A stretch of 31,073 nucleotides of DNA from Pseudomonadota bacterium. Its GTDB lineage: Bacteria; Pseudomonadota; Alphaproteobacteria; Rhizobiales; Hyphomicrobiaceae. The stretch spans positions 1-31,073 of the forward strand of contig JAEXXM010000057.1 of NCBI GenBank assembly GCA_023405815.1. Direction: 5' to 3'. The position numbers and the translations under genes are program-made. Positions 15,834 through 25,321 of the stretch are shown here, piece by piece; positions within the stretch are counted from its first letter, which is position 1, and each line of letters begins with the position of its first letter. Under the pieces are notes generated by a model. The model saw only the letters and a program-made list of their open reading frames with translations, made no database searches and had not been told where the DNA came from.

Positions 15834-15912
15834 CTAGCATGATTCAGATCGAGAAGTTCGCTCCTCGGCCCAGCCGCAGATGAAGAGGCGAACTTCTCGA
15901 TCATCATGCTAG
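15834..15912. repeat. Palindromic repeat element, copy 2
   Basis: A 79-bp hairpin-forming element. The outer stem is CTAGCATGAT/ATCATGCTAG (10 bp), then a 3-base bulge (TCA, left arm) and a perfect 15-bp stem from GATCGAGAAGTTCGC, with a 26-base loop. The bulge position is the mirror image of copy 1, so the copies are inverted relative to each other. Its right edge lies inside the VOC gene and supplies the stop codon of that gene. Confidence 0.85.
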
Positions 15913-16329
15913 TCCCCAGATGCGCGGCTCGGCGAACTCGAGGCAGTTGCCCGCCGGGTCGCGGAAGTAGATGGAGCGGCCGCCGCCCGGCCATTCGAAG
16001 TCGGCCTCGACGGCGATACCCTCGCGCGCAAGGCGCTGGCGCCAGGCGGCGATCTCATCGGCCGTGGCAGCAAAGCACACGTGCCCTTCGCCCTCGGCGC
16101 CGTGCGGGGGCACGGGAAGTGCGGCGTCGTCAGCCGGCGTGCGGCTGGTCAAGACCGGATTGAAGAACAGAAGCATCTGGTCGCCGAGGCGGTAGAAGAC
16201 ATGACGGCCATCGGCCTTGGCGAACGGCTCGAGCGCGAGAACGCGGCGGTAGAAGTCCTCGATGGCCGCGAGATCGCGCGCATAGAGCACGGTCTCGAGC
16301 ACGCGCGCGGGAGCAGACGTCATCGTCAT
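15904..16329 (-). CDS. VOC-family (glyoxalase/bleomycin-resistance fold) protein
   Basis: A 141-residue metalloenzyme-fold protein of the vicinal oxygen chelate superfamily; substrate unknown. The two beta-alpha-beta-beta-beta units can be seen from VLETVLYARDLAAIEDFYRRVL at the N-terminus and GHVCFAATADEIAAWRQRL in the middle. They end with GRSIYFRDPAGNCLEFAEP, the typical C-terminal signature with its Glu metal ligand. Its start overlaps the end of the DUF1772 gene by four bases (ATGA). The last two residues and the stop codon are encoded by a palindromic repeat, so the original C-terminus may have been altered by that insertion. Confidence 0.87.
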   Translation of the reverse strand: MTMTSAPARVLETVLYARDLAAIEDFYRRVLALEPFAKADGRHVFYRLGDQMLLFFNPVLTSRTPADDAALPVPPHGAEGEGHVCFAATADEIAAWRQRLAREGIAVEADFEWPGGGRSIYFRDPAGNCLEFAEPRIWGLA

Positions 16330-16754
16330 ATCGCGGCCCAGATGAAGACCATCGTCGCGGCGGCGCCAAGTGCGGTGCGCACGGCGTGGAGCTGCCCCCA
16401 GCGCTCGATGAGCGCGCGCGATTGAGGACCGGCCATTTCAAGCGGAGTTGCCATGAGGATCTTGTTGGTCGGCATGATGGCGTACAGCGTGAAGGGCCAG
16501 TTCGCCACCAGGAACAAGGCACCGAGCAACCAGGCAAGCTCGCCGGACACGAGCCACTCGAGGAAGCCGAAGACGAAGCCGACAAGGGCGAGCGTCGCCT
16601 GCATGGCGAAGCCTGCCTTGTAGCTCGGCTTCCATTCCTCCAGAAGCGCGCGATCGTCGAGCCCCAGGCGTGCGGGCTGCTCTGAGAAGTTGATGTAGAA
16701 GGCTGCGCCGGTAAAAAGAGCCGCGACAGTGAGCGCGAAAATCCCGGTCAGCAT
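16326..16754 (-). CDS. DUF1772-family membrane protein
   Basis: A 142-residue integral membrane protein of the DUF1772 (anthrone oxygenase-like) family. Four hydrophobic segments lie at about 3-22, 50-66, 73-90 and 125-142. The family's pattern includes GAAFYINFSEQPARL in the first loop and a later NWPFTLYAIMPTNKILMA. Distant fungal relatives act in polyketide oxidation, but bacterial function is unknown. It starts 13 bases after the rph stop and overlaps the VOC gene by four bases, so rph, this gene and the VOC gene probably form one transcript. Confidence 0.8.
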   Translation of the reverse strand: MLTGIFALTVAALFTGAAFYINFSEQPARLGLDDRALLEEWKPSYKAGFAMQATLALVGFVFGFLEWLVSGELAWLLGALFLVANWPFTLYAIMPTNKILMATPLEMAGPQSRALIERWGQLHAVRTALGAAATMVFIWAAI

Positions 16755-16767
16755 GGGCGATCCCTTT

Positions 16768-17481
16768 CTACGCCACAGTCAACTTCTGCAATGATACCAG
16801 CTCGCCGATGCCCTTGCGCGCCAGCGCCATGAGCTGGTCGAAGCTCTCCTGGCTGAAGGGCACAGTCTCGGCGGTGCCTTGCACCTCGACGATGCCGCCC
16901 GTGCCGGTCATGACGAAATTGGAGTCCGCGTCGGCGGCAGAATCCTCGGCATAGTCGAGGTCGAGCACCGGAGCGCCCTTGTAGATGCCGCAGCTCACCG
17001 CCGCCACCTGATCGCGCAGCACGCCGTCCTCGACCATGTCGCGGAGCTTCATCCACTGGATGCAGTCGTGCAAGGCCACCCACGACCCTGTGATGGCCGC
17101 GGTGCGGGTGCCGCCGTCCGCCTGGATGACGTCGCAGTCGACGCTGATCTGCCGCTCGCCGAGCTTGGTCAGGTCGACGACGGCGCGCAGCGAGCGCCCG
17201 ATCAAACGTTGTATCTCCTGCGTACGGCCGGAGGGGTGTCCGACGGTCACCTCGCGGCGCGTGCGCTCGCTGGTCGCCCGCGGCAGCATCCCGTACTCGG
17301 CCGTGACCCAGCCGCGCCCCTGGCCCTTGAGCCACGGGGGCACGCGCTCCTCGAGGCTCGCGGTGCAAAGCACATGGGTATCGCCAAACTTGATCAGGCA
17401 GGAGCCCTCTGCGTGCTTGGAAACTGCGCGCTCGATGGAGACACGGCGTAGCTCGTCGGGATTACGTTTCGAAGGGCGCAT
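16768..17481 (-). CDS. rph: Ribonuclease PH
   Basis: A phosphate-dependent 3' exonuclease that trims tRNA precursors. The 237-residue product begins MRPSKRNPDELRRVSIER and has GSCLIKFGDTHVLCTASLEE, then GWVTAEYGMLPRATSERTRRE. It also has GRTQEIQRLIGRSLRAVVDL, SVDCDVIQADGGTRTAAITG and a late DLDYAEDSAADADSNFVMTG with the metal-site acidic residues. ATG 17481 is chosen over an upstream start at 17514, as the family begins at MRPS. It is divergent from hrcA, the usual arrangement in alphaproteobacteria. Confidence 0.96.
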   Translation of the reverse strand: MRPSKRNPDELRRVSIERAVSKHAEGSCLIKFGDTHVLCTASLEERVPPWLKGQGRGWVTAEYGMLPRATSERTRREVTVGHPSGRTQEIQRLIGRSLRAVVDLTKLGERQISVDCDVIQADGGTRTAAITGSWVALHDCIQWMKLRDMVEDGVLRDQVAAVSCGIYKGAPVLDLDYAEDSAADADSNFVMTGTGGIVEVQGTAETVPFSQESFDQLMALARKGIGELVSLQKLTVA

Positions 17482-17569
17482 AAGGCTGCCGAACCGGGTT
17501 GTTGCTGGGGTCAAAGTCGGCCGAACCTAAGGGAGGGGCAAGCCCGCATCAACCAAAACCGCCGACCAT

Positions 17570-17599
17570 TTGACGAAGCCGGGCCCGGCTCCCTAATCT
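17570..17599 (+). promoter_or_regulatory. Possible sigma-70-type promoter for hrcA
   Basis: TTGACG (17570-17575) and TAATCT (17594-17599) are separated by 18 bases, about 40 bases upstream of the hrcA ATG. No CIRCE element (TTAGCACTC with its inverted copy) is present in this intergenic stretch. Confidence 0.4.
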
Positions 17600-17636
17600 T
17601 CAGGGCGAAGAAGGCGAGGTCGAAAATACCCCTGCG

Positions 17637-18695
17637 ATGACCGAAAGCGTTAGCGAACTCTCCAAGCTCAGCGAACGCTCGCGCGCCATACTGAGGCAAA
17701 TCGTCGAATCGTATCTCGAGACCGGTGAGCCGGTCGGCTCGCGCAATCTGTCGCGCGTTCTGCCTATGACGCTGTCGCCAGCTTCCATCCGCAACGTGAT
17801 GTCGGACCTGGAGCAGCTCGGCCTCATCGCGGCTCCGCATACCTCGGCCGGACGGCTGCCGACTCAGCTCGGCCTCAGGCTGTTCGTCGATGCCCTGCTC
17901 GAGGTCGGCGACCTGACGACGAAAGAGCGGCGCCAGATCGAGACCCACATCGGCGGCAAGCGAGCGACGAGCGTCGATGACGTGCTGCGCGAAGTCGGAG
18001 AGATGATCTCGGGCCTGTCGCACTGTGCCGGCGTGGTGCTTGCCGACAAGCAGGTCACGCGACTGAAGCATATCGAGTTCGTGTTGCTGGAGCCGGGCAA
18101 GGCGCTGGTGGTGCTGGTCGGCGACGATCAGACGGTCGAGAACCGAATCATCCAGCTCCCACAGGGGCTGCCACCGTCGGCGCTGGCGGAAGCGACCAAC
18201 TATCTCAACACGCATATTCGCGGCCTCACAATGGGGGAGGCGCGCGCCAACATCGAGCGGCAGCTCCAGTCGGCGCGGGCCGAGCTCGACGAACTTACCA
18301 AACGCGTCATCCAGACCGGGCTCGCCGAGTGGTCGGGCTCGCTCGACGACCGCAAGAGCCTCATCGTGCGCGGGCAGGCCAACCTCCTGAAGGACGTGAG
18401 CGCGCAGGAGGACCTGGAGCGTATCCGCCTGCTGTTCGACGACCTGGAACGCCAGAGCGACCTCGTGCAGCTGCTCGGTCTGTCGGAAAGCGCCGACGGC
18501 GTGCGGATTTTCATCGGATCGGAGAACAAGCTGTTCTCCCTGTCCGGGTCCTCGCTCGTCGTCGCCCCGTTCCACGACGAACGCCGCAAGGTCGTTGGCG
18601 TTCTGGGGGTTATCGGCCCTACGCGCATCAACTACGCGCGCATAATCCCCATGGTCGACTACACCGCGAAACTTGTAAGCCGGCTGTTGACTTGA
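17637..18695 (+). CDS. hrcA: Heat-inducible transcription repressor HrcA
   Basis: HrcA represses chaperone operons by binding CIRCE elements and is kept active by GroEL. The 352-residue product has the N-terminal winged helix LSERSRAILRQIVESYLETGEPVGSRNLSR and SPASIRNVMSDLEQLGLI. A GAF-like middle follows, and the C-terminus contains IRLLFDDLERQ, VRIFIGSENKL and VVGVLGVIGPTRINYARIIPMVDY. Length is normal. It is followed by grpE 65 bases later. No CIRCE lies upstream of hrcA, grpE or dnaK in the window, so its target is probably elsewhere, such as groESL (known for the family in alphaproteobacteria; inferred here). Confidence 0.95.
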   Translation: MTESVSELSKLSERSRAILRQIVESYLETGEPVGSRNLSRVLPMTLSPASIRNVMSDLEQLGLIAAPHTSAGRLPTQLGLRLFVDALLEVGDLTTKERRQIETHIGGKRATSVDDVLREVGEMISGLSHCAGVVLADKQVTRLKHIEFVLLEPGKALVVLVGDDQTVENRIIQLPQGLPPSALAEATNYLNTHIRGLTMGEARANIERQLQSARAELDELTKRVIQTGLAEWSGSLDDRKSLIVRGQANLLKDVSAQEDLERIRLLFDDLERQSDLVQLLGLSESADGVRIFIGSENKLFSLSGSSLVVAPFHDERRKVVGVLGVIGPTRINYARIIPMVDYTAKLVSRLLT

Positions 18696-18718
18696 TTTTT
18701 CCTCCTCAAGCCTGATAT
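18691..18718 (+). promoter_or_regulatory. Possible heat-shock (RpoH-type) promoter for grpE
   Basis: CTTGAT (18691-18696) and CCTGATAT (18711-18718) are spaced 14 bases apart and match the sigma-32 pattern CTTGAA-N13-14-CCCCATNT at most positions. The pair spans the hrcA stop and lies about 40 bases before grpE. Confidence 0.4.
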
Positions 18719-18760
18719 GCGGCACGCAATCCTTTAATCCGCCACCCCTGCGGAGAGACC

Positions 18761-19369
18761 ATGGCTGACGAAGACAAGAAGCCCGATCGGGAACCTGTTT
18801 CTGGCGGCAATGGCGCACCGGTCGGCGACGGCGAGGGTGCCGGCACCGTGGCCGTGCTCGAGGGCCGCATCGCCGACCTGACCGACCGGCTGCTGAGGGC
18901 GCATGCCGACATGGACAACCTGCGCAAGCGCACCGAGCGAGAAAAAGAGGAGACGGCGAAGTATGCCATCACCAAGTTCGCGCGCGATGTCCTCGCCATC
19001 GGCGACAATCTGCAGCGCGCCATCGCTGCCGTGCCGGCCGGCGCCGCGGATGAGGACCCGGCGCTCAAGGCGCTGATCGAGGGCGTTTCGATGACGGAAC
19101 GCGAGTTCTTCAACGTCTTGGAGCGCAACGGCGTCAAGCGCATGGACGCCTCCGGCCAGCCGTTCAATCCGCACCAGCACCAGGCGATGGTCGAGATCGA
19201 CCAACCCGAAGTTGCTCCGGGAACCATCGTTCAGGTGTACCAGGAGGGCTACAGCCTCGGGGACCGCGTTCTGCGCCCGGCCATGGTGGTGGTCGCCAAG
19301 GGCGGGGAGAAACGCCCGGCCGAGGGTAAGGACGGTTCCGAGCCAAAGGCCTCGGACGACGCAGCCTGA
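18761..19369 (+). CDS. grpE: Nucleotide exchange factor GrpE
   Basis: GrpE releases ADP from DnaK and so drives the Hsp70 cycle. The 202-residue product has a low-complexity N-terminal tail. A long coiled-coil helix follows (about 28-70, with ADMDNLRKRTEREKEETAKYAI), and then the beta domain near the C-terminus with the signature GVKRMDASGQPFNPHQHQAM and VLRPAMVVVAKGG. A good ribosome site (GGAGAGACC) precedes the ATG. It stands between hrcA and dnaK in the same direction, with 232 bases before dnaK. Confidence 0.96.
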   Translation: MADEDKKPDREPVSGGNGAPVGDGEGAGTVAVLEGRIADLTDRLLRAHADMDNLRKRTEREKEETAKYAITKFARDVLAIGDNLQRAIAAVPAGAADEDPALKALIEGVSMTEREFFNVLERNGVKRMDASGQPFNPHQHQAMVEIDQPEVAPGTIVQVYQEGYSLGDRVLRPAMVVVAKGGEKRPAEGKDGSEPKASDDAA

Positions 19370-19450
19370 TCTCGAGCAGACAGTTTCGCCCCGTGATCTC
19401 TTCGGCCGCAGACTGGGGAAAATTGACTGCGCTAGGTCGTTTTGCTCCCG

Positions 19451-19478
19451 TTGCGCCTCGAAAAAGTCACCTTATATA
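19451..19478 (+). promoter_or_regulatory. Possible promoter for dnaK
   Basis: TTGCGC (19451-19456) and TATATA (19473-19478) are 16 bases apart, in the 232-base gap between grpE and dnaK. The AT-rich CTTATATAAG stands out from the GC-rich surroundings. No CIRCE is present, and the spacing of nearby elements does not fit the RpoH consensus. Confidence 0.35.
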
Positions 19479-19601
19479 AGCGGCGTTTACCGTTTGGATG
19501 CTCCATAGGGGACCGTTTAGGCGCGCCATACGCGCGCTTCATTTCTGGACGCCGGATGATCGGGTCCGGACGGTCTGCCGTAGAAGGATGAGGATAGGCA
19601 C

Positions 19602-21521
<1,920 letters not shown>

Positions 21522-21550
21522 TCCGCCTAAGCAAGCTACTGAAAATGCGC

Positions 21551-21574
21551 GAGCCCGGCCTTTCGGCCGGGCTC
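21551..21574 (+). terminator. Hairpin between dnaK and dnaJ
   Basis: GAGCCCGGCC (21551-21560) and GGCCGGGCTC (21565-21574) form a perfect 10-bp stem with loop TTTC, 30 bases after the dnaK stop. The bases after it (CTCGTTAAGG) lack a good T-run, so it may attenuate read-through to dnaJ or stabilise dnaK mRNA rather than end it fully. Confidence 0.65.
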
Positions 21575-21745
21575 CTCGTTAAGGGGGCCCGGTAAAGGTC
21601 TGGGCGACGCAGTGGCTTGCGGCCACACCCGGGGCTCTCCAAATACCAAGCCTATCGGGCACCCTTCCCCAGCGCCCAAAACATCGCTATTTCCCAATTG
21701 CGGGCTCATTGCGCCGTGAATCAATCCGAAGGATCCGCGCTAAAC

Positions 21746-22879
21746 ATGTCCAAGCGCGACTACTACGAGACGCTCGGGCTGGCCCGAGGCGCGAGCGAGC
21801 AGGAGCTCAAGTCGGCCTATCGGCGGCTCGCCAAAGAGCTTCATCCCGACCGAAATCCCGGAGATGCGCACGCCGAGGTCCGCTTCAAGGAACTCAACGA
21901 GGCGTACGAGGTCCTCAAGGACCCGCAGAAGCGGGCGGCCTACGATCATTTCGGCCATGCCGCGTTCGAGCACGGCGGGGGCGGGCGCGGCTTCGGGCCG
22001 GACTTCGCCTCGTCGATGTCGGACATCTTCGACGACCTGTTCGGCGAGTTCATGGGCGGCCGGCGTGGCGGGCGCTCGCGCTCGGCGCGCGAGCGCGGCG
22101 CCGACCTGCGCTACAACCTCGAGATCACGCTCGCCGAGGCCTACGTCGGCAAGACGGCGCAGATTCGGGTGCCGACCTCCGTTTCCTGTGAAACATGCTC
22201 GGGCAGCGGCGCCCGGACCGGCACCAAGCCAGCTACCTGTCCGACCTGCGGCGGACACGGCAAAGTGCGCGCCAGCCAGGGCTTCTTCACCATCGAGCGC
22301 ACGTGCCCCAACTGCCAGGGTCGCGGCGAGATCATCGAGGACCCGTGCCAGACCTGCCATGGGTCGGGGCGCGTCACCAAAGAGCGCACGCTCTCGGTCA
22401 ACATCCCGCCCGGCGTCGAGGACGGCACACGCATCCGTCTCGCCGGCGAAGGCGAGGCCGGCCTGCGTGGAGGACCGGCGGGCGACCTCTACATCTTCCT
22501 GTCGATCAAGCCGCACGAGTTCTTCCAACGCGACGGCGCGGACATCTTCTGCAAGGTGCCCATCGCCATGACGACAGCGGCGCTCGGCGGGCAGATCGAG
22601 GTGCCGACCGTGGATGGCGCGGCGACGCGAATCAAGATCCCCGAGGGCTCGGAGAGCGGGAAGCAATTCCGCCTCAAGGGCAAAGGCATGCCGGTGCTGC
22701 GCTCGAAGGTGAACGGCGACATGTACATCCAGGTCGAGGTGGAGACGCCGAAGAGCCTGACCAAGCGCCAGCGGGAGCTGCTGGAAGAGTTCGAGCGCGA
22801 GAGCCACAAGGAAACGAGCCCGGAAAGCCATGGCTTCTTCGCGCGCGTCAAAGACTTCTTCGAGGGCAAAAGCACCTAG
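21746..22879 (+). CDS. dnaJ: Co-chaperone DnaJ (Hsp40)
   Basis: DnaJ delivers substrates to DnaK and stimulates its ATPase. The 377-residue product has the J domain (1-70) with His33-Pro34-Asp35 and a Gly/Phe-rich linker (GRGFGPDF, SMSDIFDDLFGEFMGG). The four zinc-binding repeats are CETCSGSG, CPTCGGHG, CPNCQGRG and CQTCHGSG. The C-terminal substrate-binding domains follow. I start at ATG 21746 (MSKRDYYETLGL), with AAGGA about 12 bases upstream. The frame is open back to 21617, but that stretch covers the dnaK-dnaJ spacer. Confidence 0.97.
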   Translation: MSKRDYYETLGLARGASEQELKSAYRRLAKELHPDRNPGDAHAEVRFKELNEAYEVLKDPQKRAAYDHFGHAAFEHGGGGRGFGPDFASSMSDIFDDLFGEFMGGRRGGRSRSARERGADLRYNLEITLAEAYVGKTAQIRVPTSVSCETCSGSGARTGTKPATCPTCGGHGKVRASQGFFTIERTCPNCQGRGEIIEDPCQTCHGSGRVTKERTLSVNIPPGVEDGTRIRLAGEGEAGLRGGPAGDLYIFLSIKPHEFFQRDGADIFCKVPIAMTTAALGGQIEVPTVDGAATRIKIPEGSESGKQFRLKGKGMPVLRSKVNGDMYIQVEVETPKSLTKRQRELLEEFERESHKETSPESHGFFARVKDFFEGKST

Positions 22880-22897
22880 ACCTAATGCAGAGGGACC

Positions 22898-23485
22898 ATG
22901 ACCAGCGCGGTGAGGCTTTTGTTTTTTGCCGGCTCGTCGCGAACGGGCTCATTCAACAGGAAGCTTGCCGAGCTCGGCACCATGATCGCCGAGGCGAACG
23001 GCATCGCGGCAACATTCGCCGATCTCGGCGACTACCCCATGCCGATCTACAACGGTGACGACGAAGCCGTCTCGGGCCAGCCCGAGAACGCGCACAAGTT
23101 CAAGGAGCTGATGGCTGCCCATACCGGCATCTTCATCGCCAGCCCGGAGTACAACGCGTCCATCACGCCGCTGCTCAAGAACACGCTCGACTGGGTCAGC
23201 CACGTCCGTGATCCCGGCCCGAGCGGCGAAGAGGTCTACAAGACACGCGTGTTTGCCCTCGGCTCGGCATCCCCTGGGGGCATGGGCGGCCTCAGGAGCC
23301 TTACCACGGTGCGGCAGGTGCTGGAGCTGGGCCTCGGTGCCCTCGTCCTGCCGGATCAGTTCGCAGTGCCGAAGGCGCGGGAAGCGTTCGGCGAGGACGG
23401 GCACCTCAAGAACAAGGACAGCCAGGAAAACTTCAAGGCGCTGATCCAGAAGCTTGCACGCGCCGCCCATGTGCTGCATGGCTAG
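22898..23485 (+). CDS. NADPH-dependent FMN reductase family protein
   Basis: A 195-residue flavodoxin-like NAD(P)H:FMN or quinone reductase. The phosphate-binding loop FAGSSRTGSFNRKLA lies near the N-terminus, and the flavin-contact segment SPEYNASITPLLKNTLDWVS at about residues 86-105 is diagnostic. The later GSASPGGMGGLRSLTTVRQVL also fits the family. Physiological substrates may be flavin, quinone, azo dye or chromate, and cannot be told apart here. It starts 18 bases after dnaJ with a good ribosome site (AGAGGGACC), so it may be carried on the same transcript. Confidence 0.9.
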   Translation: MTSAVRLLFFAGSSRTGSFNRKLAELGTMIAEANGIAATFADLGDYPMPIYNGDDEAVSGQPENAHKFKELMAAHTGIFIASPEYNASITPLLKNTLDWVSHVRDPGPSGEEVYKTRVFALGSASPGGMGGLRSLTTVRQVLELGLGALVLPDQFAVPKAREAFGEDGHLKNKDSQENFKALIQKLARAAHVLHG

Positions 23486-23516
23486 CGCCCTGCCAATGCC
23501 AGCGCACCAGCCAGCA

Positions 23517-24230
23517 ATGTCCGCCCACTCAGCTAAAGACCGCCTGATCGTCGCCCTCGACATGCCGACCGTCGAGGAAGCGCGGCGACTCGTGGCGCAC
23601 CTGGGCGATAGCGTGCGCTTCTACAAGGTGGGACTCGAGCTGCTGTTTGCCGGCGGCCTCGACCTCGCTCGGGAGCTGAAAGGGGAACACAAGCACGTGT
23701 TCCTCGACATGAAGCTCCTCGACATCGGCAACACGGTCGAGCGTGCAGTCGCGAACGTCACCGAGCTCGGCGTCGACTTCCTCACCGTGCACGGCCATGA
23801 CCTCAAGACGATGCACGCTGCCGTCGCCGGACGCGGCTCGGCCAAACTGAAGCTGCTCGCCGTGACGGTGCTGACGAACCTCACGTCCGAGGATCTGAAG
23901 CAGCAAGGCTCGTCGCTGGCACCCGCCGATCTCGTGCTCGCCCGCGCGAAGCTGGCCTACGAAGCGGGCTTCGACGGCGTCATCGCCTCTGGACAGGAAG
24001 CGGGCCGCATCCGCGATGCCGTCGGGCCCGGATTCCTGATCGTCACGCCCGGCATCCGGCTCACGGGAAGCTCGACCGACGACCAGCAGCGCATCACGAC
24101 GCCGGACAATGCCATCAAGGCCGGGGCCGACTACATCGTCGTCGGCCGTCCGATCACGCAAGCGGACGACCCAAAGCTCGCCGCGGAAACATTCGTCAAC
24201 CACATCCGCGAGGCGCAGTCGCACGGCTGA
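23517..24230 (+). CDS. pyrF: Orotidine 5'-phosphate decarboxylase
   Basis: The final step of UMP synthesis, decarboxylating OMP. The 237-residue TIM-barrel protein starts MSAHSAKDRLIVALDMP. It contains the catalytic Lys/Asp array FLDMKLLDIGNTV, GVIASGQEAGRIR and the phosphate-binding end VTPGIRLTGSSTDDQQRITTP, YIVVGRPITQA. The start is uncertain: several ATGs (23478, 23496 and 23517) lie around the end of the FMN reductase gene and none has a clear ribosome site. I choose 23517 because it avoids overlap and gives the usual family length. Confidence 0.95.
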   Translation: MSAHSAKDRLIVALDMPTVEEARRLVAHLGDSVRFYKVGLELLFAGGLDLARELKGEHKHVFLDMKLLDIGNTVERAVANVTELGVDFLTVHGHDLKTMHAAVAGRGSAKLKLLAVTVLTNLTSEDLKQQGSSLAPADLVLARAKLAYEAGFDGVIASGQEAGRIRDAVGPGFLIVTPGIRLTGSSTDDQQRITTPDNAIKAGADYIVVGRPITQADDPKLAAETFVNHIREAQSHG

Positions 24231-24266
24231 GGCGCGCCGCCTAGAAACGACGTCAGGAGACTTGAG

Positions 24267-24554
24267 ATGGCCAAAGGATATGTGATCGTTCGCGCCGAGG
24301 TGACGAACCCAGAGAAGTGGGCGGAGTACGTGGCGAAATCGAAGATTGCGCTCGACAAGTTCGGCGGTCGGCCGATCGTGCGCGGCGGCCAGTCGAAGAT
24401 CGTCGAGGGCGACGGACTTGCCCGCAACGTCGTCATTGAGTTCGAAAGCTACGACAAGGCCATCGGCTATGCGACATCGCCGGAATACGCCGAGGCGAAG
24501 AAGCTGCGCCAGGGCGCCGGCACCCTGCACATGGTCGTCGTCGAAGGCGTGTGA
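24267..24554 (+). CDS. DUF1330-family protein
   Basis: A 95-residue dimeric alpha/beta-barrel-type protein of the DUF1330 family; function unknown. It has the expected pattern: MAKGYVIVRAEVTNPEKWAEYVAKS at the start, GGRPIVRGGQ in the middle, VVIEFESYDKAIGYATSPEYAEAKKLR, and an ending VVEGV. AGGAG lies seven bases upstream of the ATG. It begins 36 bases after pyrF. A conserved pyrF-DUF1330 pairing in alphaproteobacteria may hint at a metabolic link, but this is inference. Confidence 0.9.
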   Translation: MAKGYVIVRAEVTNPEKWAEYVAKSKIALDKFGGRPIVRGGQSKIVEGDGLARNVVIEFESYDKAIGYATSPEYAEAKKLRQGAGTLHMVVVEGV

Positions 24555-24592
24555 TCCCCTCTTCCCATCGAAGGCGATGGGGCGAGGGAGAC

Positions 24593-25321
24593 GTGGAGCA
24601 AGCGTTGCCGCACTTTCCGATCAAGGGCGACAGGGCGCCGTGGCGCGCAACGGTGCTGACGCTGTTCCCGGAGATGTTTCCGGGGCCGCTCGGCGTCTCG
24701 CTGGTCGGGCAGGCGCTGGAGGCAGGGCTTTGGACGCTTGCCACCGTTCCCATCCGCGAGTTCGGCATCGGGCGGCATCGCGCAGTCGATGACACGCCGG
24801 CCGGCGGCGGCGCGGGCATGGTCATGCGTGCCGACGTGCTCGCTGCTGCCATCGATCGCGCGCGAGGGAGCGAGCCCGAAGCGCCGCTGATCTATCTTTC
24901 GCCGCGCGGGGAGCCGCTGACGCAGCAGCTCGCGGCAGAGCTTGCTTCTGGGCCCGGAGCGATGCTGCTCGCCGGTCGCTTCGAGGGCGTCGACGAACGC
25001 GTCATCGCGGCGCGGCAGATGCGCGAGGTGTCAATCGGCGACTACGTGCTTTCGGGCGGGGAGCTGGCGGCGATGGTGCTGATCGACGCCTGCGTGCGGC
25101 TGCTGCCGGGCGTCATCGGCGCGGTGGAGTCGCTCGGCGAAGAAAGCTTCGAAGGCGGCCTTTTGGAGTACCCGCAATACACCAAGCCGCGCGAGTGGGA
25201 GGGGCGGGCGATCCCAGACGTACTCTTGTCGGGCGATCACAAGAAGATCGCCGAGTGGCGCCGGAGCGAGGCCGAGCGGATCACGGCCGAGCGGCGTCCG
25301 GATCTCCTCAAGCGCCGCTAG
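24593..25321 (+). CDS. trmD: tRNA (guanine37-N1)-methyltransferase
   Basis: TrmD methylates G37 next to the anticodon and prevents +1 frameshifts. The 242-residue product has WRATVLTLFPEMFPGPLGVSL, the conserved IREFGIGRHRAVDDTPAGGGAGMVM, and the SAM-binding trefoil-knot segments LIYLSPRGEPL, LAGRFEGVDERVI and SIGDYVLSGGELAAMVLIDA. The C-terminal PQYTKPREWEGRAIPDVLLSGDH is also present. I start at GTG 24593 beside the purine-rich GAGGGAG; a GTG at 24551 overlapping the previous gene is possible but gives an unlikely N-terminus. It overlaps the convergent membrane-protein gene by 14 bases. Confidence 0.95.
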   Translation: MEQALPHFPIKGDRAPWRATVLTLFPEMFPGPLGVSLVGQALEAGLWTLATVPIREFGIGRHRAVDDTPAGGGAGMVMRADVLAAAIDRARGSEPEAPLIYLSPRGEPLTQQLAAELASGPGAMLLAGRFEGVDERVIAARQMREVSIGDYVLSGGELAAMVLIDACVRLLPGVIGAVESLGEESFEGGLLEYPQYTKPREWEGRAIPDVLLSGDHKKIAEWRRSEAERITAERRPDLLKRR

